Source: Polyangiaceae bacterium (GTDB lineage: Bacteria; Myxococcota_A; Polyangia; Polyangiales; Polyangiaceae). Taken from it: DNA of 64,000 nucleotides. The stretch lies in the NCBI GenBank assembly GCA_022842465.1, contig JALHPN010000007.1:26285-90284 (forward strand), in the 5' to 3' direction. The position numbers and the translations under genes were made by a program. Shown here in pieces: positions 46,973 to 54,446 of this stretch; within the stretch, counting starts at the first letter, position 1; each line of letters starts with the position of its first letter. The notes under the pieces were generated by a model. It made no database searches. It saw nothing but the letters and a program-made list of their open reading frames with translations, and had not been told where the DNA came from.

Positions 46973-47984
46973 TCTCACCACGTCCTGGCTCGGTCTCTCC
47001 CTGCGGAGCCCGCTCGTCGTGGCGGCGAGCCCGCTCTCGAAGGACGCCTCGGCGATCGCGGAGGCGGTCGCGGGCGGCGCCGGCGCCGTCGTCATGCGCT
47101 CGCTCTTCGAGGAGCAGCTCGTCCATGAGCAGATGGGCCTCCATCGGTTCCTCGACGCGCGCGCGGACATGGACGCGGAGGCGCGGAGCTACGCGCCCGG
47201 TCCGCACGCGTTCTCGGCCGACGCCGAGCCGTACCTCGCCGAGCTCGCGCGGCTGAAGAAGCGCGTCGACGTGCCCGTCCTCGCGTCCCTCAACGGCACG
47301 ACCCCCGGCGGGTGGACCTCGTACGCGAAGCGGCTCGAGGATGCCGGGGCGGACGCGCTCGAGCTGAACCTCTACGAGGTCGGCAGCGCCCCGGACGAGA
47401 CCGGCGCCGAGGTCGAGGAGCGGCAGCTCACGGTCGTTCGCGGCGTGGTCGCGGCGGTGGCGATCCCCGTGAGCGTCAAGATCACGCCGTTCTACGCGTC
47501 CGTCACCGCTTTCGTGCGAGCCCTCGAGCGCGCGGGCGCGCGCGGCGTCGTCGTGTTCAACCGCTTCTACCAGCCGGACATCGCGCTCGACACGCTCGAC
47601 GTGGACCGCCACCTCGTCCTCTCGACCTCGGCCGAGCTCCCCCTTCGGCTCCACGCGCTCGCGCGGCTCTCGCCGGTGACGGGCCTCTCGCTCGCGTGCA
47701 CCGGCGGCGTCCACTCGGGGCTCGACGCGGCCAAGGCCATCCTCAGCGGCGCGCACGCCGTCGAGCTCGCCTCGGTGCTGCTCGAGCGCGGGCCGGGGCA
47801 CTGCGCGGTGCTCCGCGACGAGCTCGCAGGGTGGCTCCGCGAGAAGGGCTACGCGTCGAGCGCCGAGGCGCGCGGCGTGCTCGATCTCCGCTCCGCGCCC
47901 GATCCCCGCGCGTGGGAGCGGCTCGACTACGCGCAGATGCTCGACGGATGGCGCCCGTCGCGATCCGGGAAGAGACGACCATGA
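46965..47984 (+). CDS. Dihydroorotate dehydrogenase-like protein (PFOR-associated type)
   Basis: LTTSWLGLSLRSPLVVAASPLSKDASAIAEAVAGGAGAVVMRSLFEEQ...ALELNLYEV; overlaps the nifJ 3' end. Confidence 0.85.
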   Translation: MVDLTTSWLGLSLRSPLVVAASPLSKDASAIAEAVAGGAGAVVMRSLFEEQLVHEQMGLHRFLDARADMDAEARSYAPGPHAFSADAEPYLAELARLKKRVDVPVLASLNGTTPGGWTSYAKRLEDAGADALELNLYEVGSAPDETGAEVEERQLTVVRGVVAAVAIPVSVKITPFYASVTAFVRALERAGARGVVVFNRFYQPDIALDTLDVDRHLVLSTSAELPLRLHALARLSPVTGLSLACTGGVHSGLDAAKAILSGAHAVELASVLLERGPGHCAVLRDELAGWLREKGYASSAEARGVLDLRSAPDPRAWERLDYAQMLDGWRPSRSGKRRP

Positions 47985-49318
47985 GCTCCTCGAGGAGCTC
48001 CGGAGGCTCGTGCACGATACCTGCGAGGTTGCGCGTGCGGTCGCGAGGTCTCCCATGGCGGTGCGTTCGCTTCGCCCTCTCGATCGTCCTCGCGCTGGCG
48101 CTCGTTCTGGCGCTCGGCCCGACGGCCCGCGCGTACGAGGCAGGGGCCCCGGCCGACACGGCGTGCGATGCCGCGACCGCGGCGTGCGCGCTCGAGGCGA
48201 CCGGCCGTCCCGCGACGACGCCCGCCCGGTCGGCCGATCCCGCGGCGTCGTCTCCCACGGTCCTCACGTTCTTCTGGGGTGTCGGCTGCCCGCACTGCGA
48301 GGAGGCCAAGCCGTTCGTCGATGCGCTGGAGAAGGACGAGCGCCGGATCCGCGTCGAGCGCGTCGAGGTTCGGCGCGACGCCCAGGGCAGGACCCGCTTC
48401 GTCGAGCAGATGACCCGCCTCGGGGCGGCCGGCGCGGGTGTTCCGACCTTCGTGATCGGCGACGGATACGTCGTCGGCTACGCGAGGGGCGAGACGGACG
48501 GGGAGGTGCGTGAGCTGGTTTTACGCTCGCTCGATCGCGAGGGCCCGACGGCCGGCACGTCGGCGAGGTCGCGCGTGGTGCAGGTGCCTCTCCTCGGCCC
48601 TGTCGACCCTGCGTCGGTGTCGCTCCCCGGGCTCACCGTGGCCATGGGGCTCGTCGACGGCGTGAACCCGTGCGCGATGTGGGTGCTCATCGTGCTGATG
48701 GGGTTTCTCCTCCACGTGAAGCAGAAGCGCCGCATGGTCCTCTACGCGTGCACCTTCATCTTCATGTCCGGCGTCGTCTACTTCGCGTTCATGACCGCGT
48801 GGGCGGCTCTGTTCCAGCTGATCGGCTTCTCGCGCATCGCCACGGTGGTCCTCGGCGGCGCGCTCCTCGTGATGGGGCTCGTCAACCTGAAGGAGCTCGT
48901 CTGGTTCAAGAAGGGCTTCTCGCTGATGGTCCCGGACAAGGCCAAGCCGGGCCTCTTCCGGCGCATGCGCGCGATCACCGGCGCTGCGAGCCTGCCGGCG
49001 GCGCTCGCGGGCGTCGTGGCGCTCGCCTTCGTCGTGAACCTGATCGAGCTCGGGTGCACCATCGGGCTCCCGGCGGTCTACACGCGCATCCTCTCGATGC
49101 GCGAGCTGTCCGCGGGCGCGCGCTACGCGTACCTCGCGCTCTACAACGTCGCCTACGTCGTTCCGCTCCTCGCCATCGCGCTCGCGTTCATCGCCCTCCG
49201 CCGGCGCTTCACGATGACCGAAGGCGCAGCGAAGGTCCTGAAGGCGATCAGCGGCGCGCTGCTCACCCTCTTCGGGCTGCTCTTCCTCCTCGCGCCAGAG
49301 CTGCTACTCGGGTCATGA
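47981..49318 (+). CDS. Thioredoxin-like (CPHC) domain fused to CcdA/DsbD-like membrane domain
   Basis: [24 protein letters not shown]; membrane part [20 protein letters not shown]....[21 protein letters not shown]. Confidence 0.85.
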   Translation: MSSSRSSGGSCTIPARLRVRSRGLPWRCVRFALSIVLALALVLALGPTARAYEAGAPADTACDAATAACALEATGRPATTPARSADPAASSPTVLTFFWGVGCPHCEEAKPFVDALEKDERRIRVERVEVRRDAQGRTRFVEQMTRLGAAGAGVPTFVIGDGYVVGYARGETDGEVRELVLRSLDREGPTAGTSARSRVVQVPLLGPVDPASVSLPGLTVAMGLVDGVNPCAMWVLIVLMGFLLHVKQKRRMVLYACTFIFMSGVVYFAFMTAWAALFQLIGFSRIATVVLGGALLVMGLVNLKELVWFKKGFSLMVPDKAKPGLFRRMRAITGAASLPAALAGVVALAFVVNLIELGCTIGLPAVYTRILSMRELSAGARYAYLALYNVAYVVPLLAIALAFIALRRRFTMTEGAAKVLKAISGALLTLFGLLFLLAPELLLGS

Positions 49319-50184
49319 TGCCGACGTTGAACACCGACAAGACCATCCTCTTCCTCTGCGTCGCGAACTCCGCGCGGAGCCAGATGGCCGAAGGGCTCGC
49401 CCGCAAGCTCTTCGGCTCCCGCTTCACCGTGGCGAGCGCCGGGAGCGAGCCGTCGCACGTCAACCCGTACGCGATCGAGGTGATGCGCGAGGTCGGCGTG
49501 GACCTCACGACGCATCGCTCGAAATCCGTGCAGACGATCGACCCGAGCACGGTCGGCACGGTCATCACGCTCTGCGCGGAGGAGGTCTGTCCCGTCTTCC
49601 TCGGCCAGGCGCGCAGGCGCCACTGGCCGATCCCCGATCCCGCGAGCAAGGACGCGAGCATCCCGCGCGAGGAGATGCTCACCCGCTTCCGCGCCGCACG
49701 GGATCAGATCCAGGGACGGCTGGACGTGCTCGCCGCGCTGCTCGACGTCCCCGAAGGTCCACGACCCGACGAGCTCCACGCGAGCGTCCGCGTGAGAGAC
49801 CTCGCGAAGAGCGCGCGCTTCTACGCGTGGCTGCTCGGGTCGGAGCCGAAGGAGTGGACCCACCGCTACGCCACGTTCGTGCTGCCCGATCTCCGCACGA
49901 ACTTCGTCGTCGTCGTCGCCGACGGCAAGGAGCTCCACCACGACACGCTCTACCACCTCGGCATCGGCGTCGCGGACAAGCGCGCCGTCGTCCGCGCGTA
50001 CGAGCTCGCGCGGGCGGCGAGCGTGACGGTGACGAAGCCGCCGCGGACGACGTGGCGGGGCACGCCGCTCCACGAGCTCTGGCTCGAGGATCCCGACGGA
50101 AACCTGGTCGAGATCTACGCCCGCCTCACGGACGCCGAGCTCGCGGAGAAGCCCCTGGACCTCGAGCCCGTCGCGCTCGCGTAG
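49315..50184 (+). CDS. ArsC-type (LMW-PTP-like) arsenate reductase fused to VOC/ArsI-CadI-like domain
   Basis: [24 protein letters not shown] (CX5R), [25 protein letters not shown]; then [60 protein letters not shown]. Confidence 0.88.
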   Translation: MMPTLNTDKTILFLCVANSARSQMAEGLARKLFGSRFTVASAGSEPSHVNPYAIEVMREVGVDLTTHRSKSVQTIDPSTVGTVITLCAEEVCPVFLGQARRRHWPIPDPASKDASIPREEMLTRFRAARDQIQGRLDVLAALLDVPEGPRPDELHASVRVRDLAKSARFYAWLLGSEPKEWTHRYATFVLPDLRTNFVVVVADGKELHHDTLYHLGIGVADKRAVVRAYELARAASVTVTKPPRTTWRGTPLHELWLEDPDGNLVEIYARLTDAELAEKPLDLEPVALA

Positions 50185-50346
50185 CCGCGGGCGATCGATG
50201 ACACGAGGGGCGCGTGAGCTCCTCATGGATCGCGGGTCCGCGGCTCGGCCCGATCCGCTCGGGGCGAGGGCAGCCGGGAGGAGCACGCATCCTCCCGGCG
50301 AAACGCGAGGAGAACGAAGGAACGATTGTTGCTCGAGGCGCCTGGG

Positions 50347-51432
50347 ATGACACTCTCCCACGTTCGCCGACCGTGGCTCCTCGCTCTTCCCGCGTGCGCC
50401 GCCGGGCTCGTGCTCGGCCTCGGCGCATGCAGCGCCGCGCCCGACGGCGAGCCGGGTGGCGGGGCGAGCGCCTCGAGCACGACCCGCGGGAGCTCGTTCG
50501 CCGAGATCGAGCGCAAGGTGTACGCGTCGCCTCGCCTGGACCTCCCGGAGCGCGGCAAGCTCGGCGTGTGGGACGTCGTCCGGAACGTCTTCGGCTCCGA
50601 GGAGCGCCCGAGCCACCCGCTCGGCGTTCGGAGCCGACGCACCCTCGTCGACGTCGCGGACGAGCGCCCGCCGGAGGACCGCGCCGACGACAAATGGCTC
50701 CACCCTCGCGGCGCGTGCGCGGCCGGCCGCTGGCGGATCACGACCGCGAGCGGGGCCACGGGGCTCTTCGACCAGGGCGTCGACGTCGACGCGATCGTGA
50801 GGGTGTCGTCAGGGACCCGCGACTCGGTGAGCGGCACCGACCGGATCCTCGGGATGGCGATCAAGCTCTTTCCCGCGGCGAGCCCCGACCAGAAGACGCG
50901 CACCCGCAACCTCGTCATGCTCGACGCGTACGGGTTCGAAGCGTCGAAGCGATGGCGCACGTTCCACGAGGACGACGGCGCGCCCGTCCACTTCACGAAC
51001 GTCGCGCCGGCGACCAGCGCCCTCGGCAGGTTCCTGAGCTCCTTCTTCGATCGGTTCGACAACCCGAACTGGGCCCGACCGCTCTACGGCGTGGCGAACG
51101 CGAGCCCGGGTGGCGGGGTGCTCCTGTCCTCACGCGCACCCTACGAGATTCGGGTTCGTCCGGCGGTCGTGGCGGAGCGAGCTCCCGCGGACGCGCCGCC
51201 GACGGACTTCCGCGCCGAGCTCCTCGCTCGCACCGAGACGCGCCTGGAGATCGTCCTCCAGAGCTTCGACGGGCGGGCGCAGGCGGGGACGGTCATCGGA
51301 GCCCTGGAGCTCGGTCGCTTCGTGGTCTCGGACTACTGCGACCTCGTCCTGCACTTCCACCACGATCCGATCCAGGACCAGGGGACCAAGTACGACCACT
51401 ACGAAGTCGTCGAGGGCTACGAGGACCGCTAG
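50347..51432 (+). CDS. Catalase-fold-like lipoprotein
   Basis: Lipobox LGACSA; GRWRITTASGATGLFDQGVDVDAIVRVSSGTRDSVSGTDRILGMAIKLFP resembles the catalase/SrpA core region. Confidence 0.45.
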   Translation: MTLSHVRRPWLLALPACAAGLVLGLGACSAAPDGEPGGGASASSTTRGSSFAEIERKVYASPRLDLPERGKLGVWDVVRNVFGSEERPSHPLGVRSRRTLVDVADERPPEDRADDKWLHPRGACAAGRWRITTASGATGLFDQGVDVDAIVRVSSGTRDSVSGTDRILGMAIKLFPAASPDQKTRTRNLVMLDAYGFEASKRWRTFHEDDGAPVHFTNVAPATSALGRFLSSFFDRFDNPNWARPLYGVANASPGGGVLLSSRAPYEIRVRPAVVAERAPADAPPTDFRAELLARTETRLEIVLQSFDGRAQAGTVIGALELGRFVVSDYCDLVLHFHHDPIQDQGTKYDHYEVVEGYEDR

Positions 51433-51476
51433 CCCCGGAGCGTGTCTCGCACCGCCGCGGCCGGTCCTTCGCTATC

Positions 51477-52784
51477 GTGCGGCTCGTGGAGAGCACCGCC
51501 CCGGGAGGAACCTTCGAAGACCTCGGCCTCTCGCCGGAGGTCGTCCGCGGCGCGACCGAGCAAGGCCTGACGACGCCCACGGCCGTCCAGCGCGCCGTCA
51601 TCCCGCACGCCCTCCAGGGCGTCGACGTCTGGGCCTCGGCGCGCACGGGCTCGGGGAAGACCGCCGCGTTCGTGCTCCCGATCCTGGAGCGCCTCGGACG
51701 GAGACCGCGCGCGCCGACGTCGAGCGTGCGCGCGCTCGTCCTCGTCCCGACACGCGAGCTCGCCGAGCAGATCGGCGACGTGACGACGCTCCTCGCCCGC
51801 CAAGTTCGGGGGAGGATCCGCGCCGTGGTCCTCGTCGGCGGCGTGTCGAAGAACCCGCAGCGGATGGCGCTCCGCGGAGGGGCGGACGTCGTCGTCGCCA
51901 CCCCAGGTCGCCTCCTCGACCTCGCGAACGACGGGGCGCTGCGGCTCGGGGACGCCGAGATCGTCGTCCTCGACGAGGCCGATCGTTTGCTCTCGCTCGG
52001 CTTCGCGGACGAGCTCGCGCAGATCACCGAGCGCATCGCGATCGCACCGGGACGCGGACGTCGGGCGCAGCGGCTCCTCTTCTCCGCCACCTTCCCGCCC
52101 GCCGTTCGCGGCCTCGCGAGCGCGCTCCTCGTCTCGCCGGTGCGCGTCGAGGTCGACCAAGGCACGCCGCTCGCGGACATCGTGCGCGAGCAGCGCGCGA
52201 TCGAGGTGGACGCCCGTAGGCGATCGGCCCTGCTCGTCCACCTCCTCGCAGAGGACGCCGCGCCGTTCGCGCAGGCCCTCGTCTTCGTCGCGAGCGGGCG
52301 AGGCTGCGAGGATCTCGCGACATCCCTCGGACGCGCGACGATCGCCGCCGCGCCGCTCCACGGCGATCTCGCCCAGGCGACGCGCGCCCGGGCGCTCGAG
52401 GACTTCCGGGACGGCCGCCTCCGAGCGCTCGTCGCGACCGATCTCGCCGCGCGCGGCATCGACGTCCCCGCCCTCCCTCTCGTCGTGAACTACGATCTCC
52501 CGCGGTCACCGGCCGACTACCTCCATCGCATCGGACGCACGAGCCGCGCCGGCGAGGCAGGCGTCGCGATCAGCTTCGTCACCGCCGATGCGGCCGCCCA
52601 CTTTCGCCTCATCGAGAAGCGTCACGGGCTCGAGATCCCGCGCGAGCGCATCGTCGGCTTCGAGCCCACCGACGTCGCGTCGCCCGTGCGCGATCCCCAC
52701 GGCGGCGTGAAGGGGAAGCGGAAGAGCAAGAAGGACAAGCTCCGCGAGCAGGCGGCCGCGAGCGCCGGGAAAAAGCCCGCCTGA
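51477..52784 (+). CDS. DEAD-box RNA helicase (RhlE-like)
   Basis: Q-motif, ASARTGSGKTAAFVLPIL, VLVPTRELAEQ, IVVLDEADRLLSLGF, LLFSATFPPAV, ATDLAARGIDVPALPLVVNYDLPRSPADYLHRIGRTSRAG. Confidence 0.95.
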   Translation: MRLVESTAPGGTFEDLGLSPEVVRGATEQGLTTPTAVQRAVIPHALQGVDVWASARTGSGKTAAFVLPILERLGRRPRAPTSSVRALVLVPTRELAEQIGDVTTLLARQVRGRIRAVVLVGGVSKNPQRMALRGGADVVVATPGRLLDLANDGALRLGDAEIVVLDEADRLLSLGFADELAQITERIAIAPGRGRRAQRLLFSATFPPAVRGLASALLVSPVRVEVDQGTPLADIVREQRAIEVDARRRSALLVHLLAEDAAPFAQALVFVASGRGCEDLATSLGRATIAAAPLHGDLAQATRARALEDFRDGRLRALVATDLAARGIDVPALPLVVNYDLPRSPADYLHRIGRTSRAGEAGVAISFVTADAAAHFRLIEKRHGLEIPRERIVGFEPTDVASPVRDPHGGVKGKRKSKKDKLREQAAASAGKKPA

Positions 52785-52832
52785 GCTGGTCCGTCGTGCA
52801 TGCGCCGCGGCGTGTGCCATAACGAGGCCGCG

Positions 52833-53960
52833 ATGCGGCGTCCGTTCCTCCTGGTCGGAAGCGCCCTGGTGCTCGGCAGCTGCGCGCTCGCGCTCGCGTG
52901 CGGCTCGCTCGACATCGACGCGCTCGGCGCCGGCTACGCCGATGCGGGAGGCGACGGCGCGACGACGGGCGAGCCGCCCGGGGACGGCGCGCCCGGCCCG
53001 CCGAGGGACGCCGCGTCGACGGGTGACGCAGGCTGGCACGCTCCGCCGACGGAGGAGGACGCGACGTGGGTGCCTAGCGGCTGGAAGCCGCAGTCGTCCG
53101 GGACGACGAGCGACCTCGAGACCGTGTGGGGCGCCACCTCGAAGGCGGTGTGGGCAGGCGGCAGGAACGGCACGCTCCTCCGGTTCGACGGTACGGCGTG
53201 GGCTCCCGTCACGTCGAGCGTCGCGGCCGACGGCACCGTTCGCGCGATCGCCGGCACCGCGTCGGACGACGTGTACCTCCTCGAGCAGCGCGGTGCGCCC
53301 AACGGCACGATGGTCCTCCACCACTACGACGGGACGGGGTGGGCGGAGGTGTCGACGTTCGACGGCGTGAACGAGGTCGGCTGCCTCGACGCGCCAGCGC
53401 GGCGGGTCGCGTACGTCTACGGAGCGCCGAAGCGCGCGGCGGTCGCGAGCGCCGAGAACGCCCTCCGGCTCCATCGCGTCGACGGTCGGACCGCCGACGG
53501 CGTCCGGCTCGTCGGCACGACGTCCTACGTCGCGCCCGACCGGGGCGTGTGCGACGTGCACGCCTTCGCCCCGGACGATGTCTGGCTCAGCGGCAGCCCC
53601 GCCTCGCGCTTCGACGGCGCAGCCTTCGTTGCGCTGCCGGGCGGAGCGCCGGACACGGAGATGCTCTCGGTCGTGTCGCGAACGCTCGCGTTCACGAGCA
53701 CGCACGTCTGGAACGGAGCCACGTGGCAGAGCAAGTCGATCGGGATGCCGGGGTCGCTCGTCCGGGTGAGCGGACGCGCAGACGCGCTCGCGTTCGGCGC
53801 CGTCTCCTCCGTGCGCGGCATCGTCCTCCGCTGGGCGGGCGGCGCGTGGGTCGAGGAGCCGCTACCGGTGGATCTCGCCGCGACGCGCAGCGTGTTCATG
53901 GCGCCCGGTGGCCGCACCTTCGCCGTCGGCCGCGTCGGCCTCGTGTGGTCGGGGCCATGA
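52833..53960 (+). CDS. Putative lipoprotein, beta-propeller-like repeats
   Basis: LVLGSCALALACGS signal; ETVWGATSKAVWAGGRNGTLLRFDGTAWAPVTS type repeats. Confidence 0.65.
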   Translation: MRRPFLLVGSALVLGSCALALACGSLDIDALGAGYADAGGDGATTGEPPGDGAPGPPRDAASTGDAGWHAPPTEEDATWVPSGWKPQSSGTTSDLETVWGATSKAVWAGGRNGTLLRFDGTAWAPVTSSVAADGTVRAIAGTASDDVYLLEQRGAPNGTMVLHHYDGTGWAEVSTFDGVNEVGCLDAPARRVAYVYGAPKRAAVASAENALRLHRVDGRTADGVRLVGTTSYVAPDRGVCDVHAFAPDDVWLSGSPASRFDGAAFVALPGGAPDTEMLSVVSRTLAFTSTHVWNGATWQSKSIGMPGSLVRVSGRADALAFGAVSSVRGIVLRWAGGAWVEEPLPVDLAATRSVFMAPGGRTFAVGRVGLVWSGP

Positions 53961-54394
53961 CGACCGAGCCCATGCGGCCCGACGTCCGGGACGTCATGAC
54001 GCCGGACGTGTTCGTCATCCTGGCCGGCACGCTCGCCGCCACCGCTGCCGCGCTCCTCACCGAGCGGCGCGTGAGCGGTGCGCCCGTGGTGTCGCCGCGC
54101 GGCAAGCCGGTCGGGATCGTGTCACGCGCGGATCTGCTCGATCCACGCCACCACTTCGAGGGCGCCCGGGTCGAGGACGCGATGACGCGCGTGCTCTTCG
54201 CCGTCCGTCCGACCGACCCTCTCATCGCCGCCGTACACCTGATGGTGCGGGAGGGGATCCACCGCGTCGTCGTCGTCGACGACGGACGCCTCGCGGGCGT
54301 GGTGAGCCCCATGGATGTCCTCCGCGTGCTCGCGGCCTCGGATGCGGCATCGGAGTCGCCCTACGAGTACGTCGCGCTCGAGACCTCCGCCTGA
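53957..54394 (+). CDS. Two-CBS-domain protein
   Basis: VRDVMTPDVFVILAGTLAATAAALLTERRVSGAPVVSPRGKPVGIVSRADLL...GIHRVVVVDDGRLAGVVSPMDVLR. Confidence 0.9.
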   Translation: MTTEPMRPDVRDVMTPDVFVILAGTLAATAAALLTERRVSGAPVVSPRGKPVGIVSRADLLDPRHHFEGARVEDAMTRVLFAVRPTDPLIAAVHLMVREGIHRVVVVDDGRLAGVVSPMDVLRVLAASDAASESPYEYVALETSA

Positions 54395-54446
54395 CGCACG
54401 TCCTGCGCGCAGCGGCGCACGCCGTGCAGCGCGGGCGACGAGGCCC

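Noticed and set aside
44123-47170. 1015-aa minus-strand ORF
   Set aside because: Antisense shadow of nifJ; composition is Arg/Leu/Glu-rich with no domain signal.
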